Positions 53,783 to 64,000 of a stretch of DNA of 64,000 nt are shown here, in pieces; the stretch's first letter is position 1; every line of letters starts with the position of its first letter. The notes under the pieces were generated by a model. That model worked only from the letters and a program-made list of their open reading frames with translations, did not search any database and was not told where the DNA came from. The DNA is from Simmondsia chinensis (lineage: Eukaryota > Streptophyta > Magnoliopsida > Caryophyllales > Simmondsiaceae): assembly GCA_018398585.1 (NCBI GenBank), contig JAGTTD010000011.1, positions 9,795,001 to 9,859,000 on the forward strand. Direction: 5' to 3'. Both the position numbers and the translations under genes were made by a program.

Positions 53783-54277
53783 GGACCCTGGCTTCTTCTT
53801 TAGGAAGCTTGGTCAGGCAAGATTCAAGCGCAATTCTTTGTTGAGTTGTCTTTTTTGTAGTTGTCTTCACTTTTTAGTTCAAATAAGATTGGAAGGACCA
53901 ACTACCGCCTAATAGAGGTCATTCTTCCTCCAAACATTGCCAAACCTAATGCCCAATGGCTGGTACCCTGACTATCATTATGCCGAGCTGGTATTCACGT
54001 CCAGTAAAGTATATTTCGAGTTCCTCTTAGGGTGCCCTGTCCACATTATGATCTGAGTGTTTGGTAAATAACCTTAAGAAAGCCCTAATAACGACATCCT
54101 CGCAGGAGGAGCTCTCCTTTTGTTTGGGAAAAGGTTTAGCTTCTTCATCTAAAACACTAGCTTGCAGCCACATCCTCCATAGAGGTCATGTGAGAGGCAC
54201 TGGAGTTTCCGTAATGCCTGCTTCTGAAAGGTAAAGACTATCTACCAATGGTCATCTATGACAATCGCCCTGGCTAA
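53783..54277 (-). pseudogene. Tat gag fragment (upstream part)
   Basis: No long frame. By position it continues the Tat element beyond the insertion at 48880-53782 and ends at the Athila insertion. The coding call is contextual only. Confidence 0.4.
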
Positions 54278-55723
54278 TGATGTGTACTTTGTGTATGCGT
54301 TAGCAAGTACACTAGTCTTATCAAGTAATAAAGAGTGAGCAGAGCATTGTTCCCACGAGGATTGTGTTTGAGTGAGTACAGAAATTAGTAGTTTTAATGC
54401 TATTTGAAAAATTAAAAATTAAGATGTTGATTTGAAATAAAATAAAAAAAAAGAAATAAAATATGTTAACTAATTTTTAGGTAAGGCTTACTAATTTTTA
54501 TGAAATTTTTATAATTTAATAACATCCAAGGCATCTGATTTCACCCAGCTGCATCAATACGCCTTTCTGTTCTAGTTGTTCAAGTTGTTATCACGTGTTG
54601 ATGGTTGAAAACCCTAATTTATTAAATATTCTCTCTCGAGCAACATTTAGCATGCTCTTTTACATATTAAGCCATCACTCTTGTGCATGAATTTAAATAA
54701 GAAAAGAGTTTTTAAAGCTCTATGATTTTTACTTAAAAACCACACAAATCGCGTTAATCTCTCTCGAGCATTCACTCAATTTGTGGTGCTTATCGCCTTA
54801 GCAATCATCATAAATCTCGTCTCAGACTCATTATGAATCATATAAGGCCTTAAATGATGATCAAGCATTTTAAAACTCATGAAGAACAATGATAAACACT
54901 TCAATAATGCAATAATAAAACATTGAGTACGTTGAATTAGAAATGAACATATATCACAACTTAGGCTACATCGTAGCCTTGGAATAATAAAATTAGTTCA
55001 TGATAAACTTAATATAGAACATTATTAATGCAAAATTCATGAACTTAGGAAAGAAAAAGGATAAAAAGGAACTAAAAATACAAAATTACAAACCAAACTT
55101 TCTTCCCTCCTTTCCTTCTTTCTTCCTCTCGGTTTCACTCTCTTTTCTCCCTACTTCTTGTGATTTTTTGTTTGAAAAAATGATGCCTAAACACTCCACA
55201 ACTATCTTCTATTTATAGTAGTAGAGATGGGATAAAAAAATGAAGAAAAATATCAAAACTTGCTTCTCATTTGTCCACGCTTGTGGCTACTTTGTTCAAG
55301 TTGCAAAGTTCTTCCTTTTTTTTATTTGTTCCTGATCTCCACCGCCCAAAACTGCGAAAATTCAGATCATGTTGATGTTATTTGGGTGTTATACAATGTA
55401 TTTGAAAAAAAATCTTGATTTAACTTACTGCCTAAATAAACTTTGCGTGAAAATTTTGTTATTTTATGTGGTTCTTGCTTTGAACCATGTAACTTGGGTG
55501 TTTTTGTTATTTTTTTACTTTTATTTGATATATCTTGCATTTACTTTTTGATGATAATGTTTAAACTTAGCAAGATTTAACATAAAATGAGTGTTTTCAC
55601 AAGAAAATAGCAATATGATTGAAAATGAGCAAAACCAAGCAAAAGCGATAGAAGTTTGATAAAAAATGGTTTAAAAATGAATAAAAATGATATAAATAAT
55701 TATATACTAAATTAAACTTATCA
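54278..55723 (-). repeat. 3' LTR of Athila element
   Basis: 1446 bp, plus view tgatgtgtactttg...aaacttatca. It is homologous to 6624-8000 and, inverted, to the solo LTRs. Blocks such as ggcatctgatttcacc and gcatcaatacgcctttc are shared with all of them. The frame at 55369-55551 is LTR sequence. Confidence 0.93.
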
Positions 55724-56084
55724 AAATACCTTCAAACTTAAATCTTGCTCGTCCTCGAGCAAGGCTAAATCTTGAAGCATAGGATCTCGTGATTTTTAAG
55801 AATTTTTGCACAAGTCAAAGCAGGCGCACTCTAAATTAGAGAAGAATAAGTGAGGCTCAAAGTTTAAGGTTCTAAAGGCAAAACCATTTTTCCAAGGAAA
55901 AATCTGTCAATTACCTAGGAAATTGAATTCAAAAGTTAGCTAAGCAAATTAAGTTTATCCATTCTTTCTAATCTTAAGATATTCAAACTGAATAGAGGAC
56001 AAAAATTATACACTCATACCAAGACTTATCAAGTATGCCCAAAACTAACTATTTTTGCGCCATTTTTTTTTTTTCTTTGAAGGA
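55724..56084 (-). other. PPT and 3' untranslated region of Athila element
   Basis: The minus strand near the LTR has AAGTTTGAAGGTATTT, the PPT equivalent of 8001-8016 with GGGGG changed to GAAGG. The rest aligns with 8017-8340 and has no coding potential. Confidence 0.7.
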
Positions 56085-56385
56085 ATTTATTTACTCAAGT
56101 CAATTTTCGCTCATGAGCATATCTGCAGCGAGAATCGAGCTCTGACTCCTGGGCGATGACCCATAAGTAAAAGAAGCCGCCACTAAGACACCCCCAATAG
56201 TACTGTGTGAGTACATCTTCCGCGAGAATCAAGTTTCGACTCTTGGGCGATGACCCATAAGTAAGAGAAGCTACCACTGAGATGCCTTCATTATAACTTC
56301 CCGATTACATCTTTAGTGAGAATCAAGCTCCAACTCCTGGGCGATGACCCATAAGTAAGAGAAGCCACCACTGAGACGTCCTTAC
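56085..56385 (-). repeat. SINE-like block with three tRNA-like modules
   Basis: Three modules repeat gagaatc-agc/tcgaac-tcctgggcgatgaccc plus agagaagccaccactgagac. They are homologous to the block at 8340-8710 but more uniform between themselves (the cccataagtaagagaagc version), suggesting local gene conversion or unequal exchange. Confidence 0.65.
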
Positions 56386-56451
56386 AATGAGTAGCACATA
56401 TCTGAAAATGTTTATAAATGGGATAGCGGTGCTAGAGATGATTTCCTCTCC

Positions 56452-56499
<48 letters not shown>

Positions 56500-57708
56500 T
56501 GCTTGGTTCCTTGTTAGCTTTCTAAGTAACCCTTGTAGCAAGCTTTTAATGCAACAACTCTCATTTCTGTTTGCCCAGGGTACCAGGTGTTGAAACACCC
56601 CTACGGATCTACTTACTCGAGGTACCAAGGCATGAAACCATCACACCGTAGCACATATCCAAATGATAGACGTTTTTAACAGGATAACAGTGCATTGTGA
56701 TTCTCTCCCTCAATTTTTGTTATATTTTTCTTTTATTGGCATAACTTTTCAAAATCTATTATGTAAATGATAATCTTAATGCAATCCATTCAAATTTGAG
56801 CATCTTTTTAATAGAAAGAAAGGTAAAATAGCCATGCTAACTAGTAAAGTCAAATACCATAGTTTTATCAAGATAGTGCCTTAGATTAGATCGTGTTTTG
56901 TAGTAAGAACACAAAAACAATTGATTATCAAGTTATTAAAATTTAATTAAAGTGAATGAGCTAAAAAGAGTAGAAAAATTGCCTAAAAAGCATGATGATG
57001 AGTTCTTTCTTTCTTTCTTTCTTTCTTTCTTTTTTGATATGATATTTTTTTAAAGACTAATGATTAAAACTATAGAAAATAGACAACCTTTTTGTTGGCC
57101 GACACTATTTACATCCCCATACAAAGGCTCTGAACTCTGGGAGGCACTAAAGCGGACGCTAAAGCATAAAACAAGAAAATGTTTCGAAAAAATTTTGTTT
57201 CAAAGCTGTAAAAATTGCTTGTCTCACCCCCAAATTTAGAGTTAACATTGTTCTTAATGTTTAAAGAACTACAAAGATTAAGTGGGCAAGAGATACTTCC
57301 CAGGTTTGAGGATTGCTTATTGATAATGCATGTGGACATCGTGCTACCCCCAAACTTGTTTCAAAATACCTGTTTAAACAAAAAATATACAGAAATATGA
57401 AACAAATAAAAATAATGAAAGGAAAAATAAGATAAATAAGGATAGAAACACTTGGGTTGCCTCTGAAGAAGCGCTTTTGGTTATAGTCGTTAGCTCGGCT
57501 TTCTGAGTGGATTATTCGACATTGTTGAGATGAATGGAAGTTTTCTTAGGCTCGAGCTCTCCATCAATGTAAGGTTTTAGTCTTTGCCCATTGACTTTGA
57601 AAGTACCCATTTTCTCGTCTTGAATCTCAACCGTGCCATATAGAAAAGCACGGTTACAATAAAGGGTCCTGACCATCTAGAGCACAACTTCCCTAGTAAT
57701 AGCCGTAA
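56386..57708 (-). other. Non-coding region between integrase and 3' LTR
   Basis: Contains a long T run (56458-56498), a (ttct)n microsatellite at 57004-57030 and blocks conserved with 8720-9560 (ccccatacaaaggctc, cccccaaacttgttt, cttgggttgcctc). Athila env-like genes are found at this position, but nothing env-like can be read here. Confidence 0.6.
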
Positions 57709-58820
57709 TCAGGAGTTAAAAAGTAAAACTTTTTGTCCCACTATGAATTCTTTGTTCAGGATGTGCTTGTCATACCATCTATAGGTTCGGTCTTTGTAAA
57801 TTCGAGCATTTTCATAAGCTTCATTCCTGAACTCATCCATTTCATTCATTTGTAGCAACCGCTTTTCACATGCAGCTTCTAAATTGAGGTTTAAGGTTTT
57901 TATGGCCCAGTATGCTTTGTGTTCCATTTCTACCGGTAAATAACATGCCTTGCCATAAACCAGCCGATATGGGGACATTCCAATAGGTATTTTGAATGCT
58001 GTTCTATACACCCAAGTGCGTCATCTAACTTTTTCGACCAATCCTTTTTGGAGGCACTAACTGTTTTTTCAAGAATAGCTTTCTATTCTCGGTTTGAAAT
58101 TTCCACTTGTCCACTTGTTTGAGGATGGTATGGAGCACCCATATAGTGTGTGACTCCATACTTACTCAATAAAGCCTTAAGTTGGCTGTCACGCAAAATG
58201 TTTTCCGCCATCACTTATAATTGCTCTGGGAGTTCCAAACCGAGAAAAGATGTTCTTTCTAACAAAGTTTACAACAACTCTAGCATCATTGGTCGAAAAA
58301 GCAGCTGCTTCAACCCACTTTGATACATAATCTACAGCAACTAAAATAAATCTGTTAGAAAATGATGAAGGGAAAGGACCCATGAAATCAATCACCAATA
58401 CATCAAATAATTCAACAACCAAAATGTTGTTTAGGGGCATTTCATGTTTCTTGGAGATGTTACCTGTCCTTTGACACCTATCACATTTACTAACAAATTT
58501 AAAAGCATCTTTAAAGAGTGTAGGCCAATAAAACCCAGATTATAAAACCTTAGCAGCAGTCTTTGTTCCACCATGATGGTCACTAGTTTCAAGAGAGTGA
58601 CAATGGAGCAGGATGTTCTCCATTTCCTCCTCTGGTACACATCTTCTGATAATCTGGTCTACACAATGCCCATACAAGAATGGTTCCTCCCAAAAATAAT
58701 GTTTCAAGTCAGCGAAGAACATCTTCTTTTGTTGATAAGTCATGTCCTTGGGCAATTATTGTACAACCAAATAGTTAACAATGTTAGCGTACCATGAACA
58801 ATTAGGATTCTCACTTACCA
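57709..58820 (-). pseudogene. Athila integrase
   Basis: In element order: an N-terminal zinc finger part (58431-58755, HCHSLETSDHHGGTKTAAKVL and a CxxC block at 58470-58500), the catalytic core (58189-58440) with [24 protein letters not shown] and [10 protein letters not shown], then a gap of frames, and the C-terminal part (57709-58011) with [34 protein letters not shown] and RWYDKHIL. Two core acidic residues (in IDFMG and SDGG) are visible; the third lies in the shifted region. Stops and frameshifts make it inactive. Confidence 0.9.
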
Positions 58821-58994
58821 TCATAAGACTTTCATCCGGAAATTTTTCGTTGATAGAGGGACTTTCGTCCTCTCATTCGAGTCGTGACAGATGATCTGCC
58901 ACAATATTTTCTGTTCCCTTTTTGTCCCTGATTTCTAAATCAAATTCCTGAAGCAATAAAATCCATCTAATTAGTCTTGGTTTCGCATCCTGCT

Positions 58995-59465
58995 TCAGAA
59001 AAGGATATTCAGAGCAGAATGATCAGTGTAAACAATTACCTTTGAATTAAGCAAGTAGGAACGAAATTTGTCAAATGCAAACACAACAACTAGTAATTCT
59101 TTTTCAGTAATGGCACAGTTAACCTGTGCGTCAGTCAAAGTTTTACTTGCATTGTAAATTACATGAAAATTTATATTCCTTCTTTGCCCTAGCACAGCCC
59201 ATACAGCATAGTCACTAGCGTCGCACGTAAGTTCAAAGTGCAAAGTCCAGTCAGGTGCTACGATAATAGGTGCTGACACTAATTTTTTCTTGAGGGTTTT
59301 AAAAGCATGCATGCAGTCACTATCAAAGTTAAAAGGGACATCTTTTATCAACAAATTGTAAAGAGGCTTAGTGATCTTAGAGAAGTCCTTAATGAATCTT
59401 CTATAAAAACCTGCATGTCCTAAGAAACTCCGAATGCCTTTAACATAAGTAGGGGGTGTAATCAT
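58995..59465 (-). pseudogene. Athila RNase H
   Basis: Starts with the RT C-terminal SFLGHAGFYRRFIKDFSKIT, then RNase H with CDASDYAVWAVLGQR, ASKTLTDAQVNCAITEKELL and VVVFAFDKFRSYLL, ending [12 protein letters not shown]. The first acidic residue (D in CDASD), the E in TEKE and the D in YTDHSAL are present. It is one base out of frame with the RT at 59462. Confidence 0.92.
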
Positions 59466-60427
59466 TCTATCACTTCAGTTTTTGCTCTATCAACCTCAAC
59501 TTCTCTTTTTGAAATCATATGCCCTAACACAATGCCTTCTTGTACCATAAAATGACATTTCTCCCAATTTAAAACAAGATTAGTGTGAGTGCATCTTTGC
59601 AAAACCGTGGAAAGGACAGCTAAACAATCATCAAATGAGGCTCCAAAGATTGAAAAATCATCCATAAACACCTCTATGAAATTTTCCACCATATCACTAA
59701 AGATTGCCATCATACATCTTTGAAAATTTTCGGAAGCATTGCATAACCCAAAAGGAATTCTCCTCTAGGCAAAGGTACTATAAGGACAAGTGAAAGTGGT
59801 CTTTTCCTGATCTTCCGGGGCTATGGCAATTTGATTGTACCCTGAATATCCATCAAGAAAACAGTAGTACGAATGACCCGACAGTTTTCCTAACATTTGA
59901 TCAATGAATGGTAAGGGGAAGTGGTCCTTTTGGGTGGCGTCATTAAGTTTTTGATAATCTATGCAAACCCTCCACCCAGTGACAGTCCTTGTAGGGATGA
60001 GCTCATTGTTCTCATTTTCCACTGCAGTTATCCACCCTTTTTTTGGAACAACTTGCACTGGGCTAACCCATGGGCTATCAGATATGGGATAAATGATCCC
60101 GGGTTCTAATAGTTTGACAACTTCTTTTCTTACTACCTCTTTCATGGCAGGGTTTAACCGCCGCTGAGGTGGCACAGAAGATTTGAAGCTATCCTCCATG
60201 AGAATTTTACGCATGCATATGGAAGGGCTAATTCCCTTGATATCCGAAAGGGTCCATCTGATTGCTGATCTAAGCTCTTTTAGAACCCTAAGCAACCTTT
60301 CCTGTTCAATATTACTCAATAAGGCATTAATAATAACAGGATAAGTGTTAGAATTACCAAGATAGGCATATTTGAGATGTGGTGGCAATGACTTGAGCTC
60401 TAGATTTGGAGGTTCGTCTTCTTCCAT
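59462..60427 (-). pseudogene. Athila reverse transcriptase
   Basis: Long minus-strand frame with LLEPGIIYPISDSPWVSPVQ, VPKKGW, RVCIDYQKLNDATQKDHFPL, PFIDQMLGKLSGHSYYCFLD and GYSGYNQIAIAPEDQEKTTF. An in-frame TAG at 59765 replaces the Tyr of the usual TFAYRR block. The frame then continues with IPFGLCNASENFQR and the catalytic VFMDDFSIFG. N-terminal residues 1-90 are the protease-RT linker. Best-preserved pol domain of this element. Confidence 0.93.
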
Positions 60428-60572
60428 TCTCTGTTGAATTTAAATTGCTTGAATGTCTTCCACTCTTGTTTCGCTGTGCCAATTGAAAGGTTCACAACTT
60501 TCCAAGTATTGCGCACATTCCCTTATCAACTCGTTCTTCGTGTCTAGGGTCCCAGACTTTGTTAGACACGCT

Positions 60573-61202
60573 TCAAGGGGTAGCTTGGGGAATATGTCTG
60601 AATGTCTCAGTGACCAACTCATCTGCTGTATCAACCTCAAAGCAAGAATCCATGTTAGAAGGAAATTGAATGGCATTAAAGACGTTAAAGGTTACCTGTT
60701 CATCTTGCACCCTTAGGATAGGTTTTCCTTGTTGCACATTTATTAGGGTCCTAGCTGTAGCAATGAAGGGTTGGCCTAAAATAAGAGGTATCTCACGATC
60801 CTCTTCCATATCAAGCACTCTAAAGTCAGCCAAGAAGATAAATTTATCGACCTTCACAAGAGCGTCTTCAATTACACTTCTAGGATACTTGATTGATCTA
60901 TCCGCAAGTTGGAAAGATACAGTGGTAGGCTTCACTTCTCCTAATCCAAGCTTCCTAAGCACAGAGAGAGGCATTAAATTTATACTTGCACTTAAATCAC
61001 ATAAAACTTTATCAAAACTAATAGAGACAATGATGTAAGGTATCGTGAAACTCCCTGGATCTTTTAGCTTGGGAGGCAACTTCTTTTGTAGTATGGCACT
61101 GCATTCCTCAATAAGTGCTACTGTTTCGAACTCTCTAAACTTCCTTTTGTTAGACAGGATCTCTTTCATGAATTTTGCATATTTGGGCATCCATTCTAAC
61201 AA
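60573..61202 (-). pseudogene. Athila aspartic protease region
   Basis: 209-codon minus-strand frame. LPPKLKDPGSFTIPYIIVSI is followed by the active-site region CDLSASINLMPLSVLRKLGL (Gly of the usual DLGAS is Ser here), PTTVSFQLADRSIKYP, FLADFRVLDM and IPLILGQPFIATARTLINV. The C-terminal part overlaps the start of the linker toward RT. Confidence 0.9.
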
Positions 61203-62709
61203 ATCAGCAAAAAGACATTAATGTGTAATTTTTTGAAAATCTCCAAAAATTTAGCAAATTCTTCGTCCGGTTTTATCTTTCTCAAATGTTGAGGGAATGG
61301 GACCTTTGGTTTGTAGGGTTGAGGTTCAACCCTTTTTGGTTAATTTTCTTCTTGGACTTTTGTCCCTTCCTCATTTTCCAATTCCTGATTCGCATCAGTG
61401 GACAGGTCAATTATGGGTTGTTCAATTGGCATGGTTTAGTCTACCTAAGTTGGTTCTTTCAAAATTTTCCCACTTCATAATTCTATTGCTTTTACTTGCT
61501 CTTGTGGGTTAATGGCAGTGTTACTAGGTAAGAAACCTTGAGATCTTTCTAAAAGGTGATTTGAAATTTGCCCAATTTGGGTGGCAAGGTTTCTAATGGT
61601 CGCTTCTTGATTGTGAATCAAGGTTTCTTGATTTCAAAGAGTTGCTTTAGTGTTTTGCATGAAACTTCTAGTATCTTGCATAAACTTACTAAACAATTCC
61701 TCGAGATCAGTCTTTCTTTCAGGGGGCTGAAAAGGTTGTTTTTGTATCCCTTGATTATTCCACGAAAAATTTGGATGGTTTCTCCACCTAGGATTATATG
61801 TGTTGGAATAGGGATAATTTTTTGAAAATCTGAAACAAAATTGGCTTATTCATGGGTTGATGGGGCGAAAGGATTTCCTGTTTGGCATTCTATGCTAGGA
61901 TGATTCCCTGCACAAAATTCACATGTGAGTACAGGAGAATTTATGGCATTCACGTTCATGTTCATCTGTTTTTGAAGCATTGAAACCTGGGCAGTTAATT
62001 TTGTTATTGCATCCAGCTCGTATATTCCTGCAGGTTTCTTTTGCTCAGTTGCCCTTGCATAGTTATTGCTAGACATTACTTCTAGCAATTCATATGCTTC
62101 ATTTGGGGTTTTGTGATTTAAGAATATTCCCACAGTCGCGTCTACCATCGTTTGAGTATTAGGTGCCAACCTATTGTAAAAAGTTTGGAGTTGCATCTAA
62201 ACTGGCAAACCATGATGTGGGCACCTTCTCAAAATTTCTTTGTAACGTTCCCACGCTTCATACAAAGATTTTGTATCATATTGTACAAACTAGGTAATGT
62301 CATTCCTCATCTTAGCTGATTTGGCTGGTGGAAAATACTTAGCAAGAAATTTTTAAGCCAAATCATCCCAAGTGGTGATAGTTCCAGAAGGTAATGACAT
62401 TAACCATACTTTGGCTTTATCTCTCAGTGAGAACGGAAATAGCCTTAAGCGAATGGCATCATTGCTGACACCATTATGCTTAAATGTATCTCATATCTCT
62501 AAGAAGTTAGCGATATGTAGGTTCGGGTCCTCACAAGGTAGACCGCAAAATTGGACAATTTGTTGAATCATTTGTATAATAGCGGGTTCAATTTCGAAAT
62601 TGTTTGTTTGTATTGATGGACGTCGAATGCTAGAAGTGCACCCTCCAATAGTAGGTACAGCGTAATCTTTTAAGGTCCTTTCATCATCATTTCTAGTATT
62701 ATTAGCCAT
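61203..62709 (-). pseudogene. Athila gag
   Basis: The start MANNTRNDDERTLKDYAVP at 62709 follows the leader and is typical for Athila gag. The capsid part (62200-62560) is broken by stops: FLEI at 62491, then KDKAKVWL- and FLAKYF-like blocks in other frames. The C-terminal part (61846-62196) has LQTFYNRLAPNTQTMVDAT, LNHKTPNEAYELLEVMSSNN and a zinc knuckle CEFCAGNHPSIEC. 61203-61845 is a polar linker toward protease with stops. Confidence 0.88.
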
Positions 62710-63425
62710 GGTTTCAGTCCTTTTTGTTTTCCTAATTAGTCGAAGTGCTTTTTCGATTTCAAGGCCAAAAAAACTTATTTCTTTTTCAATTAAATTTTAC
62801 ATACAAAGTAAAAATAAACCACTATAAAGTTAAAGGCAAAGATAACAATAAAGAGAAATCTTTAAAAGTTACAAAAGTATAACACAAAATTTAACAAAGC
62901 TAAATTTTAAGGGGAAGATAGGTATTACTAAAGGTTTTGAAAAACTTAGAGATAACAAATCTAACTTTGAAAAACCTATTTGGATGATAAAATAAAATTA
63001 AAATAAAGTTACAATTGATCAGAAAGCCTAAAAATACAACAATCTAAAATAAAAGTTAACAAAAACACAAATTTTAAAGAAAAAGAGGAGGGTAGTAACC
63101 CTAATGTTTTTTTGAAAAACTTTAAAATAATAAATTTAACTTTTAAAACTCTAATAAAGTGAACTTTTAAGCAAAATATAAGAAAAATAACAAAATAACA
63201 CAAAACAAGCAAATTTTTTTTTAAAAACACAATTTTTAGTTTGGGGGGGGGGGGGGGGGAGAGGGTGTATGTTTTGTACGAATTTTTTCTTTTTTTCAAA
63301 GAATTTATCCTTACAAATGAATCAAATGAAAATTTTCTTAAACTTAAATAAAATTTACAAATTATTTACAATTTCAAATTAGCACCAAAACTAGTTGGTA
63401 TCGATATCACTCAAACAGAGACAAT
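62710..63425 (-). other. Untranslated leader of Athila element
   Basis: Very A/T-rich, no coding potential in element sense. Contains a G run at 63243-63259. The frame at 63009-63299 is low-complexity (K/I/F/L-rich) and not considered a gene. It aligns with 10500-10995 of the deletion derivative. Confidence 0.75.
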
Positions 63426-63442
63426 CCCCGGCAACGGCGCCA
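63426..63442 (-). other. Primer-binding site, tRNA-Asp (perfect)
   Basis: The minus strand reads TGGCGCCGTTGCCGGGG, complementary to the 3' end of plant tRNA-Asp; the hallmark primer of Athila elements. Confidence 0.95.
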
Positions 63443-63448
63443 AAAACT

Positions 63449-63945
63449 TCATGCGTACTTTGCGTATGCGTTAGCAAGTGCACTAGTCATATCAAGTAAT
63501 AAAGAGTGAGGAGATTATTGTTCCAACGAGGATTGTGTTTGAGTGAGTACCGAAATTAGTAGCTTTAATGCTATTTGAAAAAATGAAAATTAAGGTGTTG
63601 ATATGAAATAAAATAAAATAAAAAGAAACAAAATATGTTAACTAATTTTTAGGTAAGGCTTACTGATTTTTATGAAGTTTTTATGATTTAATAACATCCA
63701 AGGCATCTCATTTCGCCCAGTTGCATCAATACGCCTTTCTATTCTCGTTATTCAAGTTGTTATCACGTGTTGATAGTTGAAAACCCTAATTTACTAAATA
63801 TTCTCTCTCGAGCAACATTTGGCATGTGCTTTTACATATTAAACCATCACTCTCGTGCATGAATTTAAATAAGAAAAGATTTTTTAAAGTTCTATGATTT
63901 TCACTTAAAAATCACGCAAATCGCGTTAATCTCTCTCGAGCATTC
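63449..63945 (-). repeat. 5' LTR of Athila element, first 497 bp
   Basis: Matches 54278-54770 closely from tcatgcgtactttgcg to the cgagcattc block, where similarity stops. Confidence 0.9.
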
Positions 63946-64000
63946 TGTCACCCACCGTCTATTTTCCATATCAATGCCCAACCATTTTTTTCGCTTTTGT
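63946..64000. other. Unidentified insertion or rearrangement at window edge
   Basis: After cgagcattc the partner LTR continues actcaatttgtgg, but here the sequence reads tgtcacccaccgtc. It starts with TG, so it may be the terminus of another LTR element inserted in the Athila LTR; only 55 bp are visible. Confidence 0.4.

Larger units (their letters stand above)
39422..54277 (-). mobile_element. Tat-lineage Ty3/gypsy element, interrupted, 5' end outside window
   Basis: Pieces at 39422-40855, 46529-48879 and 53783-54277 form one minus-strand element. It has a 3' LTR (39422-40090), PPT, RNase H and RT halves that join across the chromovirus insertion, a protease and gag-like sequence, then an Athila insertion at 54278. 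Protein blocks (LVDNGATIN, LLGRDWLHAN, YIDDIVV, SRCLNEREIKYPPIENLC) are those of plant Tat/Retand-type elements. Integrase is missing between RNase H and the PPT, where only about 220 bp remain. The element cut copia unit 4. Confidence 0.8.
54278..64000 (-). mobile_element. Athila-type Ty3/gypsy element with recognisable gag-pol, 5' LTR incomplete
   Basis: Minus-strand element with 3' LTR 54278-55723, PPT, a long 3' region with a SINE block, integrase, RNase H, RT, protease and gag in reverse order, a perfect tRNA-Asp PBS and a 5' LTR from 63449. The 5' LTR follows its partner until 63945 and then diverges. Order and protein motifs are typical of Athila. No env-like ORF is visible between integrase and 3' LTR. 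It inserted into the Tat element; the left flank is gctaa, and the other TSD copy is outside the window. Confidence 0.92.

Noticed and set aside
48875..53787. TSD for the element at 48880-53782
   Set aside because: Flanks tggat and ggacc do not match convincingly.
57001..57030. CRISPR-like or other structured repeat
   Set aside because: Simple (ttct)n microsatellite without spacers.
63009..63299. 96-codon minus-strand frame
   Set aside because: Low-complexity translation of A/T-rich Athila leader with a poly-C tract; no domain.

Overview
This window looks like heterochromatic or intergenic DNA from a flowering plant. It is AT-rich, and essentially every stretch that can be recognised belongs to a transposable element: plant Ty1/copia, Ty3/gypsy (chromovirus/Reina-like, Athila and Tat lineages), gag-only derivatives, solo LTRs and tRNA-derived SINEs. 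Primer-binding sites match plant initiator tRNA-Met (TGGTATCAGAGC) or tRNA-Asp (TGGCGCCGTTGCCGGGG). I see no host gene, rRNA, tRNA gene or CRISPR array. All pol and gag reading frames are broken by stops, frameshifts or deletions, so nothing here is an obviously active autonomous element. The species cannot be told from this sequence.

Layout, left to right. 1-3318: right part of a minus-strand LTR element carrying an ORF that resembles tandem RRM domains of polypyrimidine-tract-binding (PTB) proteins. It sits in the pol of a plus-strand Ty1/copia remnant (3319-4700), whose 3' LTR starts at 4710 and probably ends at 12523. That LTR is split by an Athila-type deletion derivative (6624-12452, TSD TTAGG). 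12524-39421: about four tandem, decayed units of a minus-strand Ty1/copia element, each starting with the same stub of the plus-strand copia LTR. They are interrupted by a gag-only element (12895-16389, TSD ACATT), a solo Athila LTR (17294-19327), a second gag-bearing element (20239-24808, TSD GACAC), a truncated gypsy end (28898-29306) and a second solo LTR (35704-37112). Two units carry a SINE at the same chimeric junction.

39422 onward: a Tat-lineage element (minus) inserted into the last copia unit. It is split by a complete but dead Reina-like chromovirus (40856-46528, TSD GAAAG), by another member of the gag-bearing non-autonomous group (48880-53782, itself hit by a SINE with a 14-bp TSD), and by a long Athila element with recognisable gag, protease, RT, RNase H and integrase (54278 to the window end). 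The Athila 5' LTR is broken again at 63946.

Relations between elements: the chromovirus and the gag-only elements share gag sequence, LTR termini, PBS and a hairpin next to the polypurine tract, so the gag-only elements look like non-autonomous relatives moved by such a partner (inference). The most unusual candidate is the RRM-bearing element, whose own RNA leader would be pyrimidine-rich, the class of target that PTB-type RRMs bind.
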